DNA of 64,000 bases from NCBI RefSeq assembly GCF_000725485.1, contig NZ_JOAG01000005.1:284130-348129 (forward strand), written 5' to 3'. The notes under the pieces are model-generated. The model was not told where the DNA came from. It saw nothing but the letters and a program-made list of their open reading frames with translations, and did not search any database. Both the position numbers and the translations under genes were made by a program. Source of the stretch: Nonomuraea candida. GTDB lineage: Bacteria; Actinomycetota; Actinomycetes; Streptosporangiales; Streptosporangiaceae. This document shows, piece by piece, positions 44,333 through 52,962 of this stretch (position 1 is its first letter; each line of letters starts with the position of its first letter).

Positions 44333-45556
44333 ATGGCCATCGATTTCACCCTCGCCCCGGAGCACGAGGAGATCCGCAAGCGGGTCCGCGCCTTCATCCA
44401 GAACACCGTCATCCCCGCGATGGCGGACCTGAAGGAGGGCGACCGTGACGAGTACCTCCGCGCGATCTTCCACCTCCGCTCCCTCGCCAAGGCGGAGGGC
44501 CTGTGGCTGCCCCACATGCCGAAGGAATGGGGCGGCATGGGCCTGGGGCACGTGGAGCTGGCCATGGTGCAGTCGGAGGCGGCCAAGACCCGCATCGGCC
44601 CGTGGGTGCTCAACTGCCAGGCCCCGGACGAGGGCAACATGCACACCCTCCTGCACTGGGCGACCGACGAGCAGAAGGAGAAGTACCTCCGCCCGCTCCT
44701 CGACGGCCGGATGATGTCCTGTTTCGCCATGACCGAGCCGGAGGTGGCCGGTTCCGACCCGACGCTGATCCGCACCGAGGCGGTCAAGGACGGTGACGAG
44801 TGGATCATCAACGGTCACAAGTGGTTCATCTCCAACGCCCGCCGGGCGAACTTCGCCATCCTCATCGCCAGGACGGAGAAGGACGTGCCCGAGGGTTCAC
44901 GGGGCGCGAACACCGCCTTCCTCGTGGACCTGCCCAACCCGGGCTGGAACGACGTACGCGAGGTGGAGACGATGCACGGCTCCACCGGACACAGCGAGAT
45001 CGTCATCAAGGACCTGCGCGTCCCCGACAGCGCGATCCTCGGCGGCCGGGGCAACGGGCACCGGCTGGGACAATACCGGCTCGGCCCGGCCCGGCTCGCC
45101 CACTGCATGCGCTGGATCTCCCAGGCCGAGACGGCGCTGGACATGATGGTGGACCGCGCCCTCAACCGCTACAGCCACGGTTCCCTGCTGGCGGAGAAGC
45201 AGGGCATCCAGTGGATGATCGCCGACTCGGCCATGGAGTTGTACCAGTGCAAGCTGATGGTCCTGCACGCCGCCTCCAAGATCGACAAGGGTGAGGACTT
45301 CCGTACGGAGGTGTCGATGGCCAAGCATTTCGTGGCCAACAGCCTGAACCGCATCGTGGACCGCGCGATCCAGGTGCACGGGGCGCTCGGCTACTCGACG
45401 GACACGCCGCTGGCGCACATGTTCCAGCACGCCCGCTGGGCCCGCTTCGCCGACGGCGCTGACGAGATCCACCAGATGCGCATCGCCGAACGCACCATCG
45501 CCGCCTACCGCGCCACCGGCTCCACCAGCTCAGCCACCGGCGACCTCCCCCTGTAA
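44333..45556 (+). CDS. Acyl-CoA dehydrogenase, ACAD10/11-like
   Basis: 407-residue FAD enzyme of fatty-acid or branched-acid beta-oxidation. Recognisable: PKEWGGMGLGHVE, CFAMTEPEVAGSDP, GHKWFISNA, QVHGALGYS. The catalytic-base loop reads FADGADEIHQ, with Asp where short-chain ACADs have Glu, as in the ACAD10/11-type subfamily. AAGGAG upstream of ATG 44333. Whether it belongs with the ABC operon (78-base gap) is unclear. Confidence 0.9.
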   Translation: MAIDFTLAPEHEEIRKRVRAFIQNTVIPAMADLKEGDRDEYLRAIFHLRSLAKAEGLWLPHMPKEWGGMGLGHVELAMVQSEAAKTRIGPWVLNCQAPDEGNMHTLLHWATDEQKEKYLRPLLDGRMMSCFAMTEPEVAGSDPTLIRTEAVKDGDEWIINGHKWFISNARRANFAILIARTEKDVPEGSRGANTAFLVDLPNPGWNDVREVETMHGSTGHSEIVIKDLRVPDSAILGGRGNGHRLGQYRLGPARLAHCMRWISQAETALDMMVDRALNRYSHGSLLAEKQGIQWMIADSAMELYQCKLMVLHAASKIDKGEDFRTEVSMAKHFVANSLNRIVDRAIQVHGALGYSTDTPLAHMFQHARWARFADGADEIHQMRIAERTIAAYRATGSTSSATGDLPL

Positions 45557-45826
45557 CCCACCCGGAGCCCGGCCAGGACGGGGCCCAGAAGCCCCCTCCC
45601 ACCCGGGCTCCACCCGCACTTCCTCCCTCAATGCCCCTCCAAGGCTCGCCACCCGTTCCCCGAGTCACCACGAGCAGAACGCTCACCTGTACCGGACGGC
45701 CACCGGAGCAGGGCCGAAGGGAATCAGGCGGTCACGCGAGGGGACGGAAGGGGCACGATTCCTCGGATCACCACGAGCAGAACGCTCACCTGTACCGGAC
45801 GGCCACCGGAGCAGGGCCGAAGGGAG
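45557..45826. other. 270-base intergenic region with duplicated gene end
   Basis: No gene. It contains GGAGCCCGG (45564) and CCGGGCTCC (45603), a 9-bp stem with a long loop that may end acyl-CoA dehydrogenase transcription, and the first copy of the 103-bp repeat. Confidence 0.6.
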
Positions 45827-45862
45827 TCAGGCGGTCACGCGAGGGGATGGCAGGGGCACGAT
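45665..45862. repeat. 103-bp tandem duplication of the DUF6879 gene end
   Basis: TCACCACGAGCAGAACGCTC at 45665 recurs at 45768, and the identity (a few substitutions) runs to about 45862. The second copy contains the last 12 codons and stop of the DUF6879 gene; the first copy is an orphan of the same 3' end. Confidence 0.9.
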
Positions 45863-46504
45863 CTCCCGTTCGTAGTAGGCCCGGAACTCCTCGCCCGTGG
45901 CGAACAGCTTGTCGAGCTCCCCCTGGCAGGCCACGATCACCTCGCGGTCGTCGATCCGCCGCGCCCCGCTGTGCCTCCCCGACTCGTCGTACGTCACCTC
46001 GTACATCACCCTCGTACCGAGCACGACCAGCTCCGGCAGCCGCCGTCCGACCTCCAGCTCGGCCACCTCCCCCGCGTCGAGGACCCGCACCTGTTCCGCC
46101 GCCCTCACCCTCATCGCCAGCACGTGCATCTCCCACTGCAGATAGGGCGTGACCGGCTGCTCGACGATCCTGATCCGCCGCCGGGGCACGCTCACGACCT
46201 GCCGCCCACCCCCGCCCGCGCCCTCGCGCCCACCCGGGCCCCCGCTATCGCCCGCGTGCCCGTTCCCGGCCGTGCCCTCGCTCATGACCGCGAGCCCCTG
46301 GCCGTCGTCGATCAGCTTGAGTGAGCGTTCCCATTCGGCATCGAGCAGCGCGGTCCAGCCGGGCTCGCCCGGATCGCGGAAGCTCTGGGTGCGTTCGAGC
46401 TTCCAGAAGACGTCGTCGATCCTGCGGAAGTTCGGCCAGAAGTCATCCAGGTACTCATCCGCACTCAACAGGACGCCCGGTATCTCATGAAGGCGCTCAA
46501 GCAT
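45827..46504 (-). CDS. DUF6879-like protein
   Basis: 225-residue cytoplasmic protein of unknown function. The C-terminal two thirds (RRRIRIVEQPVTPYLQWEMHVLAMRVRAAEQVRVL, VMYEVTYDESGRHSGARRIDD, EEFRAYYEREI) match the DUF6879 group frequent in actinomycetes, usually next to HTH regulators; none is present here. A Gly-rich linker (about residues 76-100) separates it from the N-terminal part. A 17-bp palindrome lies upstream. ATG 46504. Confidence 0.6.
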   Translation of the reverse strand: MLERLHEIPGVLLSADEYLDDFWPNFRRIDDVFWKLERTQSFRDPGEPGWTALLDAEWERSLKLIDDGQGLAVMSEGTAGNGHAGDSGGPGGREGAGGGGRQVVSVPRRRIRIVEQPVTPYLQWEMHVLAMRVRAAEQVRVLDAGEVAELEVGRRLPELVVLGTRVMYEVTYDESGRHSGARRIDDREVIVACQGELDKLFATGEEFRAYYEREIVPLPSPRVTA

Positions 46505-46522
46505 CGGGAAATCCCTCTTTGC

Positions 46523-46539
46523 CGGAAGCAGCCTGCTTC
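46523..46539. promoter_or_regulatory. Perfect 17-bp palindrome upstream of DUF6879 gene
   Basis: GGAAGCAG-C-CTGCTTCC, 18 bases before the start of the DUF6879 gene. Operator candidate; the rest of the 239-base intergenic region up to 46743 holds nothing else I can name. Confidence 0.4.
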
Positions 46540-46743
46540 CACCGACCGACCACCAAGCGTCACATCCCGGCTGACCACACTCTCGGCAAGCACTCGCTAC
46601 TCACTGTTACAGGTCTATTCCCCTGCTTATCACCGCGAAGCGTCTCGGGTCGAGTTTTCGCAGGTCAACCCCGGTCAGGTCGATCCGGTTCACCGGGGCC
46701 ACCCCGTCCGCGGCCCCGCGCCGCACTCACCTCCGCCATCGAT

Positions 46744-47769
46744 TCACCGACGCCACTGAGATCCACGGGCACCGGTCGGTTCACCGTGGTCACCCCGCCC
46801 GCCGGCACCACTCCACCCGCCAGTGCCGCCCCACCCACCGTTGCCGCTCCACCCCCCAGGGCCGCTCCACCCGCCAGTGCCGCGCCACCCGCCAGTGCCG
46901 CCCCATCCACCGGTGCCGCCCCATCCACCGGTGCCGCCCCACCCGGCCGTCCGGCCGGGGGCGTGGCCGTGGGAGGCCGGGCGGCGCGGGGACGGGCGGT
47001 GGGCCAGGTAGCGGTGGAGCACCGGGTGCCACCGGTTGGCGGGCAGGTCGCGGAGGGCGGCGACCGCGAGGCAGTATTTGCTCACGCTCACCGGCCGCAC
47101 CCCCATCTCGCGAAGCAGCCGGTCGATCAGAGCCTTCCCACCGGCCGACTTCGACTCCAGCAGCACCATGTCCCCGCGCGCCGGCGTGCTGCCGCGCCCG
47201 TCGCGGCAGATCAGCCCGGTGTCGCAGGTCAGCCGGGCCCCGCCGGAGCGGTCGATGAGGGTCACGCGTCTGTAGTCGGTGGCCAGCACCGGCTCCAGCC
47301 GCTCGGGCGCGATCAGGTGCAGCTCACTGAGCAGCGTGTCGTGCACGAAGTCGAGCGCCTGAGGGGTGAGCGTCTGGCTGGGCGCGTCGTCGTAGGGGAT
47401 GCGGTGCTTGTCGGTGCTGCCCCGCGCCCCGCTCAGCTTGAGCTCCAGCCACTGCCCGCCCCCGTCGAGGTAGGTGCGGGTGCGCAGCTTGAACCTGCGC
47501 CGCCGGTCCTGCCGATGCTGGCGGTAGGTGAGCAGGTCGGGGGTGTCGAAGTAGGTGGAGGTGTAGCGGAACTGCCGCCGGCCCCCGATCTGCAACGCCA
47601 GGAACCGGTCGCCCAGCTCTCCCGCGAGCCGCGCCATGGTCGAGGAGGTCACGATGTATTTGCGGTCGACCCGGCTCATCAGCTCCGGCACGTCCTCCAG
47701 CCCGAGCGGCGGCATCGTGGCGGCCACCCCCGCCATCAGCGCGTCGGCGTAGAGCTCAGCCATCGGCAC
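46744..47769 (-). CDS. VTC-domain polyphosphate polymerase with Gly/Trp-rich tail
   Basis: 341-residue protein. The first 230 residues are a VTC domain: the basic tunnel residues appear in SRVDRKYIV, RYTSTYFDT, RRFKLRTRTY, LELKLSGARG, and the C-terminal acidic/lysine strand VLLESKSAGG. VTC enzymes make polyphosphate from ATP. The last 90 residues are a repeat tail of GGWGGTGGW units (DNA 46800-46950), predicted disordered. Follows the DUF4956 gene by 33 bases; VTC and DUF4956 proteins regularly occur as a pair. Start 47769 or Met3. Confidence 0.8.
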   Translation of the reverse strand: MPMAELYADALMAGVAATMPPLGLEDVPELMSRVDRKYIVTSSTMARLAGELGDRFLALQIGGRRQFRYTSTYFDTPDLLTYRQHRQDRRRRFKLRTRTYLDGGGQWLELKLSGARGSTDKHRIPYDDAPSQTLTPQALDFVHDTLLSELHLIAPERLEPVLATDYRRVTLIDRSGGARLTCDTGLICRDGRGSTPARGDMVLLESKSAGGKALIDRLLREMGVRPVSVSKYCLAVAALRDLPANRWHPVLHRYLAHRPSPRRPASHGHAPGRTAGWGGTGGWGGTGGWGGTGGWRGTGGWSGPGGWSGNGGWGGTGGWSGAGGRGDHGEPTGARGSQWRR

Positions 47770-47802
47770 ACCCCCACAGCACTCTCATCCGGTGATGCCG
47801 CG

Positions 47803-48360
47803 TCATCGCACACCGGCCCGCGCGTTCGGCACCACGTAGCGGACGTCGACGACGGTCACGTCGCGTACGTAGTCGATCTGCGTGACCACGCACTGCACCA
47901 CCCGCGCCCGCAACCGGCTCTCCAGGTCCACCCGCAGCAGCTCGGGGTCGGCGTGCACGACGTCGAGCGTCACGACCTGGTGGCGCGTGCGGCCGAGCAG
48001 CCCGGGATGGTCGGCGACGAACATCACCACCAGCAGCACGCAGTTGAGCAGCAACGCGGTCAGCGGCCACGCGCCGGCGATGCCGTTGACCAGGCCCAGC
48101 ACGATCGCCACGAAGTAGTAGGCGATCTCCTGCTGGGTGATCTCGTTGGACCGCAGCCGGATGATCGACAACACCCCGAACAACCCGAACCCGACGGCGA
48201 TGTCCACCCGCTGGACCAGCAGCAGCGACACGACCGCGAAAATGCCCACGTTGAGCGCGACGTAGGCGAAGAGCAGGTCGCGCCGATGGTGGCGCCGGTA
48301 GTAGAGGCCGTAGGCGAGCACGACGATCGCCACGAGGTCCATCGCGAGTCCGGTTATCAC
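47803..48360 (-). CDS. DUF4956 integral membrane protein
   Basis: 185-residue protein with four transmembrane segments in the N-terminal 120 residues and the DUF4956 signature GLFGVLSIIRLRSNEITQQEIAYYF. The C-terminal cytoplasmic part ends DVRYVVPNARAG. Function unknown; it likely anchors or partners the VTC polymerase encoded next. GTG 48360 behind AAGGAG. It follows the response regulator by 70 bases, so the two-component genes and the polyP genes may be one operon. Confidence 0.85.
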   Translation of the reverse strand: MITGLAMDLVAIVVLAYGLYYRRHHRRDLLFAYVALNVGIFAVVSLLLVQRVDIAVGFGLFGVLSIIRLRSNEITQQEIAYYFVAIVLGLVNGIAGAWPLTALLLNCVLLVVMFVADHPGLLGRTRHQVVTLDVVHADPELLRVDLESRLRARVVQCVVTQIDYVRDVTVVDVRYVVPNARAGVR

Positions 48361-48430
48361 AACCGCTCCTTCCGTAGTGTTCCTGATGAACAGCTTGGCG
48401 GTGGGGGGTGAAGCGGTGGTGAGCTGATGA

Positions 48431-49093
48431 TTAGGCCACTCTCATCCGGTAGCCGGTGCCCCGGACGGTCTCGATCCGGTCGGCGCCGATCTTGCGGCGC
48501 AGGTAGCGCACGTAGACGTCGACCACGTTGGAGCCGGGGTCGAAGTCGAAGCCCCAGACGTGGCTGAGCAGCTGCTCGCGCGTCAGCACCTGGTCGGGAT
48601 GGCGGCAGAAGATCTCCGCCAGCGCGAACTCCCTGGTGGACAGGTCGACCGCCCGGTCGCCCACGTAGGCCCGCCGGGTGCGCAGGTCGAGCGACAGGTC
48701 GGAGACGCGCAGCACGGTCACCTCGGGGGTGCGGTCGGCCCGCAGCCGCAGCCGCACCCTGGCCAGCAGCTCCTCGAAGGCGAAGGGCTTGGCGATGTAG
48801 TCGTCGGCGCCGCCCTCCAGCCCCGCCACGGTGTCGCTCACGCTGTCGCGCGCCGTCAGGATGATCACGGGAATGGTCACCATGGCCCCCCGCAACCGCC
48901 GCAACACGGTGAACCCGTCGCTCAGCGGCAGCCCGATGTCCAGGATGAGCAGATCGAACCCGCCCGTGCTGGCCAGGTCGTACGCCGCCATGCCGTCGCC
49001 CACGACAGCGGTCACGAAGCCGTTGGCCCGCAGCCCCTTCTCCACGAAGGACGCGATTCTGGCCTCGTCCTCGGCGATCAGAATCCGGTTCAC
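48431..49093 (-). CDS. OmpR/PhoB family response regulator
   Basis: 220-residue regulator. Receiver domain with phospho-acceptor Asp in LLILDIGLP and Lys in YIAKPF; winged-helix DNA-binding domain (LTREQLLSHVWGFDFDPGSNVVDVYVRYLRRKIG). I chose GTG 49093 since GGAGG is six bases upstream and it overlaps the kinase stop as GTGA. Partner of the histidine kinase. Confidence 0.93.
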   Translation of the reverse strand: MNRILIAEDEARIASFVEKGLRANGFVTAVVGDGMAAYDLASTGGFDLLILDIGLPLSDGFTVLRRLRGAMVTIPVIILTARDSVSDTVAGLEGGADDYIAKPFAFEELLARVRLRLRADRTPEVTVLRVSDLSLDLRTRRAYVGDRAVDLSTREFALAEIFCRHPDQVLTREQLLSHVWGFDFDPGSNVVDVYVRYLRRKIGADRIETVRGTGYRMRVA

Positions 49094-50499
49094 CCGATCC
49101 TCCACAGCTCCCATAGCGGAAGAGACATGACAAAACACGCCCCGCCGCCGGGGGCCTCCGTCACCTTCACGGTGCCTCCGTGGGCTTGGGCGATGGATCT
49201 GACGATGGCCAGCCCCAGGCCGGCCCCGTCGTGGGCGCCGGTGCGGCCCGCGCCGCGCACGAACCGGCCGAAGATGCGCTCGCGCTCGGCCGGCGCCACC
49301 CCGGGGCCGCTGTCGCGCACCCACAGCTCGACCCGGCCGTCGCGGACGGCGGAGCCGACGGCGATCAGGTCGCCGTCGGTGGTGTGGCGCACGGCGTTGG
49401 CCACGAGCTGCATGAGCGCCTGCGTGAGCCGCTGCCGGTCGGCGGGCAGGCGCGCCTCGGCCACCTCGTCGACCCGCCACTGGCGCTCGCCGAGCGCGCG
49501 GGCCTTGGCGACCACGCTGACCGTGAGGTCGGCCAGCTCGACGTGGTCGAGCGCCAGGAAGCCCGGCTGCTCGGACTTGGCCAGGGTGAGCAGGTCGTCG
49601 ACGATGCGGTTCATCCGGTCGAGCTCGTCGGTGACCAGGGCGAGGGTCTCGGCCCGGTCGTCGGGGTCGTCGCCCATGAGCTCCAGGTGCCCCCGGATGA
49701 CGGTGATGGGGGTGCGCAGCTCGTGCCCGGCGTCGTCCATGAAGTGCCGCTGCACGACGAAGGCCTTCTCGAGCCGGTCGAGCATGTGGTTGAACGTCGC
49801 CGCGAGCGCCGCCACGTCGTCGTCGCCCGGCACGTCGAGCCGCCGCGTCAGGTCGGAGGAGTCGCTGATCTGCTCCGCCGTCTGGCGGACCAGCCGGACC
49901 GGCGCCAGCACCTGCCCAGCCACCAGCCAGCCGACCACCCCCGACAGCCCCAGCGCCGCGAGCGCGGCCAGCCCGAGCACCCGCACCGCGTCGACGATGT
50001 CGTCACGGTGCAGGTCGTAGAAATGCGCGACCACTAAGTGGCCGCGCCCCGGATCGCCGGCCACGGAGACCGGGATCACCGCGTACTGGACCGTTCCCCT
50101 GGCGGTCTCCATCTCCCGGCGCTCGGGCTTGGTCACCGTGGCCATCCGCGCCACCAGCGCCTCGTCGGTGTCGATGCGGACGGGCGGCTCGATCGCGGAG
50201 ACCTTGCTGGCCTTGCCGTCGACGATGCTGAAGAACGTCTCCCATCGGTCGGGCACGTTGAGCTGCAGATAGCTGGTCAGCATGCTCTCGACGTCGGTGA
50301 CCGGCTGCCCGGTCTCCGGGTTGTAGGGCCGCTGGGCGTATTCGCGGAGCTTCTTCACCTCGTTGTCAAGCTCGGAGTCCATCCGGTCGTCGAGCCGGGT
50401 GAGCAGGAAGGACCAGGTCACGGAGATGGCGACGGACAGGGCGAGGCCCACGACGGCGAGCATCCAGCCCACGATCCGGGCACGGGCGCTCACCCGCAT
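49090..50499 (-). CDS. Sensor histidine kinase
   Basis: 469-residue membrane kinase. N-terminal transmembrane helix, about 130-residue extracytoplasmic sensor region, second helix (LGLAALAALGLSGVVGWLVAG), HAMP, H-box DAGHELRTPITVI, then the ATPase motifs (NAVRHT, DSGPGV, GAGLGLAIV). It is preceded by the Asp-rich secreted protein gene with a 12-base gap, so the secreted protein could be a ligand-binding accessory of this sensor. Confidence 0.92.
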   Translation of the reverse strand: MRVSARARIVGWMLAVVGLALSVAISVTWSFLLTRLDDRMDSELDNEVKKLREYAQRPYNPETGQPVTDVESMLTSYLQLNVPDRWETFFSIVDGKASKVSAIEPPVRIDTDEALVARMATVTKPERREMETARGTVQYAVIPVSVAGDPGRGHLVVAHFYDLHRDDIVDAVRVLGLAALAALGLSGVVGWLVAGQVLAPVRLVRQTAEQISDSSDLTRRLDVPGDDDVAALAATFNHMLDRLEKAFVVQRHFMDDAGHELRTPITVIRGHLELMGDDPDDRAETLALVTDELDRMNRIVDDLLTLAKSEQPGFLALDHVELADLTVSVVAKARALGERQWRVDEVAEARLPADRQRLTQALMQLVANAVRHTTDGDLIAVGSAVRDGRVELWVRDSGPGVAPAERERIFGRFVRGAGRTGAHDGAGLGLAIVRSIAQAHGGTVKVTEAPGGGACFVMSLPLWELWRIG

Positions 50500-50511
50500 G
50501 TGCGCTTCTCA

Positions 50512-50922
50512 TCAGTCATCGCCGTCATCGTCACCATCATTGTCGTCGTCGTCATCGTCACCGCCCCCGGGGCGCGGGGAAAGCGGTTTGACCGGCTCGG
50601 CCTTCGTCTTGCGCGCCGTCGGCCGCTCGCTCGCGCCCGGCTCGGCCCCCATGGAGGGCGACGCGCCGGCGCCCGGCGACGTCTCCCCCCGCCGCGTGGG
50701 CTCGGCCCCGCCCTCCGCACCGGGCGAGGACGCGGACGCGGATGCGGATGAGGACGAGGAAGGAGGCGCGGGCGAGCCCGGCGACGACGAGGACGCCGGC
50801 GAGACCACGACGGGCCCGCCGAGATCAGGCTCGTCACCGGCCGCGCGCACCAGCCCGACGGAGGCGATGCCGGCCGCCGAGGCCACCAGCACGAGGAGGA
50901 GCACCGTTCCCCGATGTTTCAT
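50512..50922 (-). CDS. Small exported protein with poly-Asp C terminus
   Basis: 136-residue protein from ATG 50922 (KHRGTVLLLVLVASAAGIASVGL, a signal or anchor), followed by a Ser/Pro/Ala-rich linker and a basic stretch (RPTARKTKAEPVKP), ending in an acidic run (GGGDDDDDDNDGDDDGDD). The acidic tail could bind Ca or Mg. Position directly before the kinase suggests a role in sensing cations or envelope state; this is inference. Family unknown to me. Confidence 0.65.
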   Translation of the reverse strand: MKHRGTVLLLVLVASAAGIASVGLVRAAGDEPDLGGPVVVSPASSSSPGSPAPPSSSSSASASASSPGAEGGAEPTRRGETSPGAGASPSMGAEPGASERPTARKTKAEPVKPLSPRPGGGDDDDDDNDGDDDGDD

Positions 50923-50965
50923 GGGTCCGACCCTGACTCCTTTCGAGGAGACCACCCTGAAGCCC

Positions 50966-50985
50966 AGATGAGAAACCTCTCATCT
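50966..50985. promoter_or_regulatory. Inverted repeat upstream of the two-component operon
   Basis: AGATGAGA-AACC-TCTCATCT, perfect eight-base arms, 44 bases before the start of the Asp-rich protein gene. Candidate site for the response regulator (autoregulation). Confidence 0.5.
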
Positions 50986-51082
50986 CCAACCGTCCCATCC
51001 CACCGCGAACCCCTGCCACCCGCTGTGACACAAGTGACCTGTGAGGCGTTTGAGCTGGGAGAACACGGTTAAGTCTCAAGGG

Positions 51083-51742
51083 ATGAACCTGTGGGAGTAC
51101 GTCGGGGAACGATGGGACCTCATCGTCTTCGAGACAGTGCAGCACGCGAGCATGGTCGCCCAGTGCGTCCTGATCGCCGCCGTGCTCGGCGTGCTCATCG
51201 GCGTGGCCACCTACCGCCGCCCCAGGCCCTCGGCCCTGGCCACGGCCGTGGCGGGCGTGCTGTTCACGATCCCGTCGCTGGCCATGCTCGGCCTGCTGAT
51301 CCCCCCACTCGGCCTCGGCGTGGCCCCGAGCGTGACCGCGATCGTCCTGTACGCGCTGCTGCCCATCATCCGCAACACCGTCGTCGGCCTGCGCGGCGTC
51401 GACCCCCTGCTGGTGGACGCCGCCCGCGGCCTCGGCATGAGCCGCGGCAGGTCGCTCACCAGGGTCGAGCTGCCGCTGGCCTGGCCGGTGATCCTGACCG
51501 GCATCCGGGTCGCCACGCAGCTCGCCATGGGCATCGGCGCCGTCGCCGCCTACGTCTCGGGCCCCGGGCTCGGCGAGCAGATCTTCTCGGGGCTGGCCAG
51601 GCTGGGCGGCGCGAACGCCGTCAACGCCACGCTCACCGGCACGCTCGGGGTGGCCATCCTCGCGCTGCTGTTCGACGGCTTCTTCGTGCTGCTGGGCCGG
51701 TTCACCACGCCCGGCGGGCGGCTGGGAGGTGCCCGTGCCTGA
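51083..51742 (+). CDS. Glycine betaine/compatible-solute ABC permease (OpuCB type) 1
   Basis: 219-residue permease, five to six membrane helices. EAA-type loop VDAARGLGMSRGRSLTRVELPLAW. Start ATG 51083; no convincing ribosome site, and the longer upstream frame does not look coding. Together with the following ATPase, second permease and binding protein it makes a complete OpuC/ProU-like importer. Confidence 0.88.
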   Translation: MNLWEYVGERWDLIVFETVQHASMVAQCVLIAAVLGVLIGVATYRRPRPSALATAVAGVLFTIPSLAMLGLLIPPLGLGVAPSVTAIVLYALLPIIRNTVVGLRGVDPLLVDAARGLGMSRGRSLTRVELPLAWPVILTGIRVATQLAMGIGAVAAYVSGPGLGEQIFSGLARLGGANAVNATLTGTLGVAILALLFDGFFVLLGRFTTPGGRLGGARA

Positions 51743-51818
51743 CCGGCCCACCGGCGGCGTCCCGATCGAGCTGGGAGGTGCCCGTGCCTGACCGGCCCAC
51801 CGGCGGCGTGCCGATCGA
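51721..51818. repeat. 49-bp tandem duplication of a coupled start module
   Basis: Copy 1 (51721-51769) and copy 2 (51770-51818) differ by one base. Each carries GGGAGGT, a GTG start (51735, 51784) and a TGA five bases after it. Copy 1 thus yields an 18-codon ORF (51735-51791) that overlaps the permease stop and the ATPase start in the same way. Confidence 0.92.
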
Positions 51819-52962
51819 GCTGCGCAAGGTCACCAAGGCGTTCCCCGGCGGCGGCGAGCCCGCCGTACAGGAGCTCGACCTCGACATCCCGGCCGGCGAG
51901 ATCGTGGTCCTGCTCGGCCCGTCCGGGTGCGGCAAGACCACCACCATGCGCATGATCAACCGGCTGATCGAGCCCACCTCGGGCGACATCCTCATCGGCG
52001 GCCAGAACTCCCGCGACATCGACCCCGACCGGCTGCGCAGGCACATCGGCTACGTGATCCAGCAGGCCGGCCTGTTCCCCCACATGACCGTGGCCGCCAA
52101 CATCGCCCAGGTGCCGAAGCTGCTCGGCTGGGACCGGCGGCGCATCGCCGAGCGCGTGGACGAGCTGCTCACGCTGGTGGGCCTGGAGCCGGAGACCTAC
52201 CGCGACACCTATCCGCGCCGGCTGTCCGGCGGGCAGCAGCAGCGCGTCGGCGTGGCCAGGGCGCTGGCCGCCGACCCGCCCGTGCTGCTGATGGACGAGC
52301 CGTTCGGCGCCCTCGACCCGATCAGCCGCGAGCGCATCCAGGACGAGCTGCTCCGCCTCCAGGACGAGCTGGCCAAGACGATCGTCTTCGTCACCCACGA
52401 CGTGGACGAGGCCCTCAAGATCGGCGACCACATCGCGATCATGCAGCGCCCGGGCCACGTCGTGCAGTACGCCAGACCGGCCGAGATCCTCACCAACCCG
52501 GCCAGCGAATACGTCGAGCAGTTCCTCGGCGGCGGCTCCTCCATGCGCCTGCTGCGCCTGACCAAGGTCGGCGACATCGAGCTGGACGAGGTGCCGTACG
52601 CGACCGAGGACACCGACACGGGCGACCTGCTGGCCGACATCGAGCGCGACGGCCGCGGCTACGCGCTGGTCCTCGACGGGATGCGCCGCCCGCTCAGCTG
52701 GGTGGGCCCGGGCGACCTCCAAGGCCGCACCGGCCCGGTCGGGGTGGCCGGCGACCCCGTCACGGCCTCCATCGGCCACCGGATGACCCTCCAGGACGCC
52801 CTGGAGACGCTGCTCAACGCCGACACCGACGTGGTGCCCGTGCTGGGCAGGCGGCAGGCGTACACCGGGGCGCTGTCGCTGGGCACGGTGCAGAGCGCGA
52901 TCGCCGCCATCAAGGCGCGCGAGCGCGAGCGCCGGCTGCGCAGGGGCGAGGCGGTCCGTTGA
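51784..52962 (+). CDS. opuCA: Glycine betaine/compatible-solute ABC ATP-binding protein (OpuCA type)
   Basis: 392-residue ATPase. Walker [11 protein letters not shown]-loop YVIQQAGLFPHMTV, signature LSGGQQQR, Walker B LLMDEPFGALDP, H-loop VTHDVDEAL. The C-terminal 120 residues carry two CBS-like motifs (the second around MTLQDALETLLNADTDVVPVLG) that in OpuA/OpuC sense ionic strength or c-di-AMP. I chose GTG 51784 in the second copy of the 49-bp duplication because only it opens the full frame. Confidence 0.9.
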   Translation: MPDRPTGGVPIELRKVTKAFPGGGEPAVQELDLDIPAGEIVVLLGPSGCGKTTTMRMINRLIEPTSGDILIGGQNSRDIDPDRLRRHIGYVIQQAGLFPHMTVAANIAQVPKLLGWDRRRIAERVDELLTLVGLEPETYRDTYPRRLSGGQQQRVGVARALAADPPVLLMDEPFGALDPISRERIQDELLRLQDELAKTIVFVTHDVDEALKIGDHIAIMQRPGHVVQYARPAEILTNPASEYVEQFLGGGSSMRLLRLTKVGDIELDEVPYATEDTDTGDLLADIERDGRGYALVLDGMRRPLSWVGPGDLQGRTGPVGVAGDPVTASIGHRMTLQDALETLLNADTDVVPVLGRRQAYTGALSLGTVQSAIAAIKARERERRLRRGEAVR

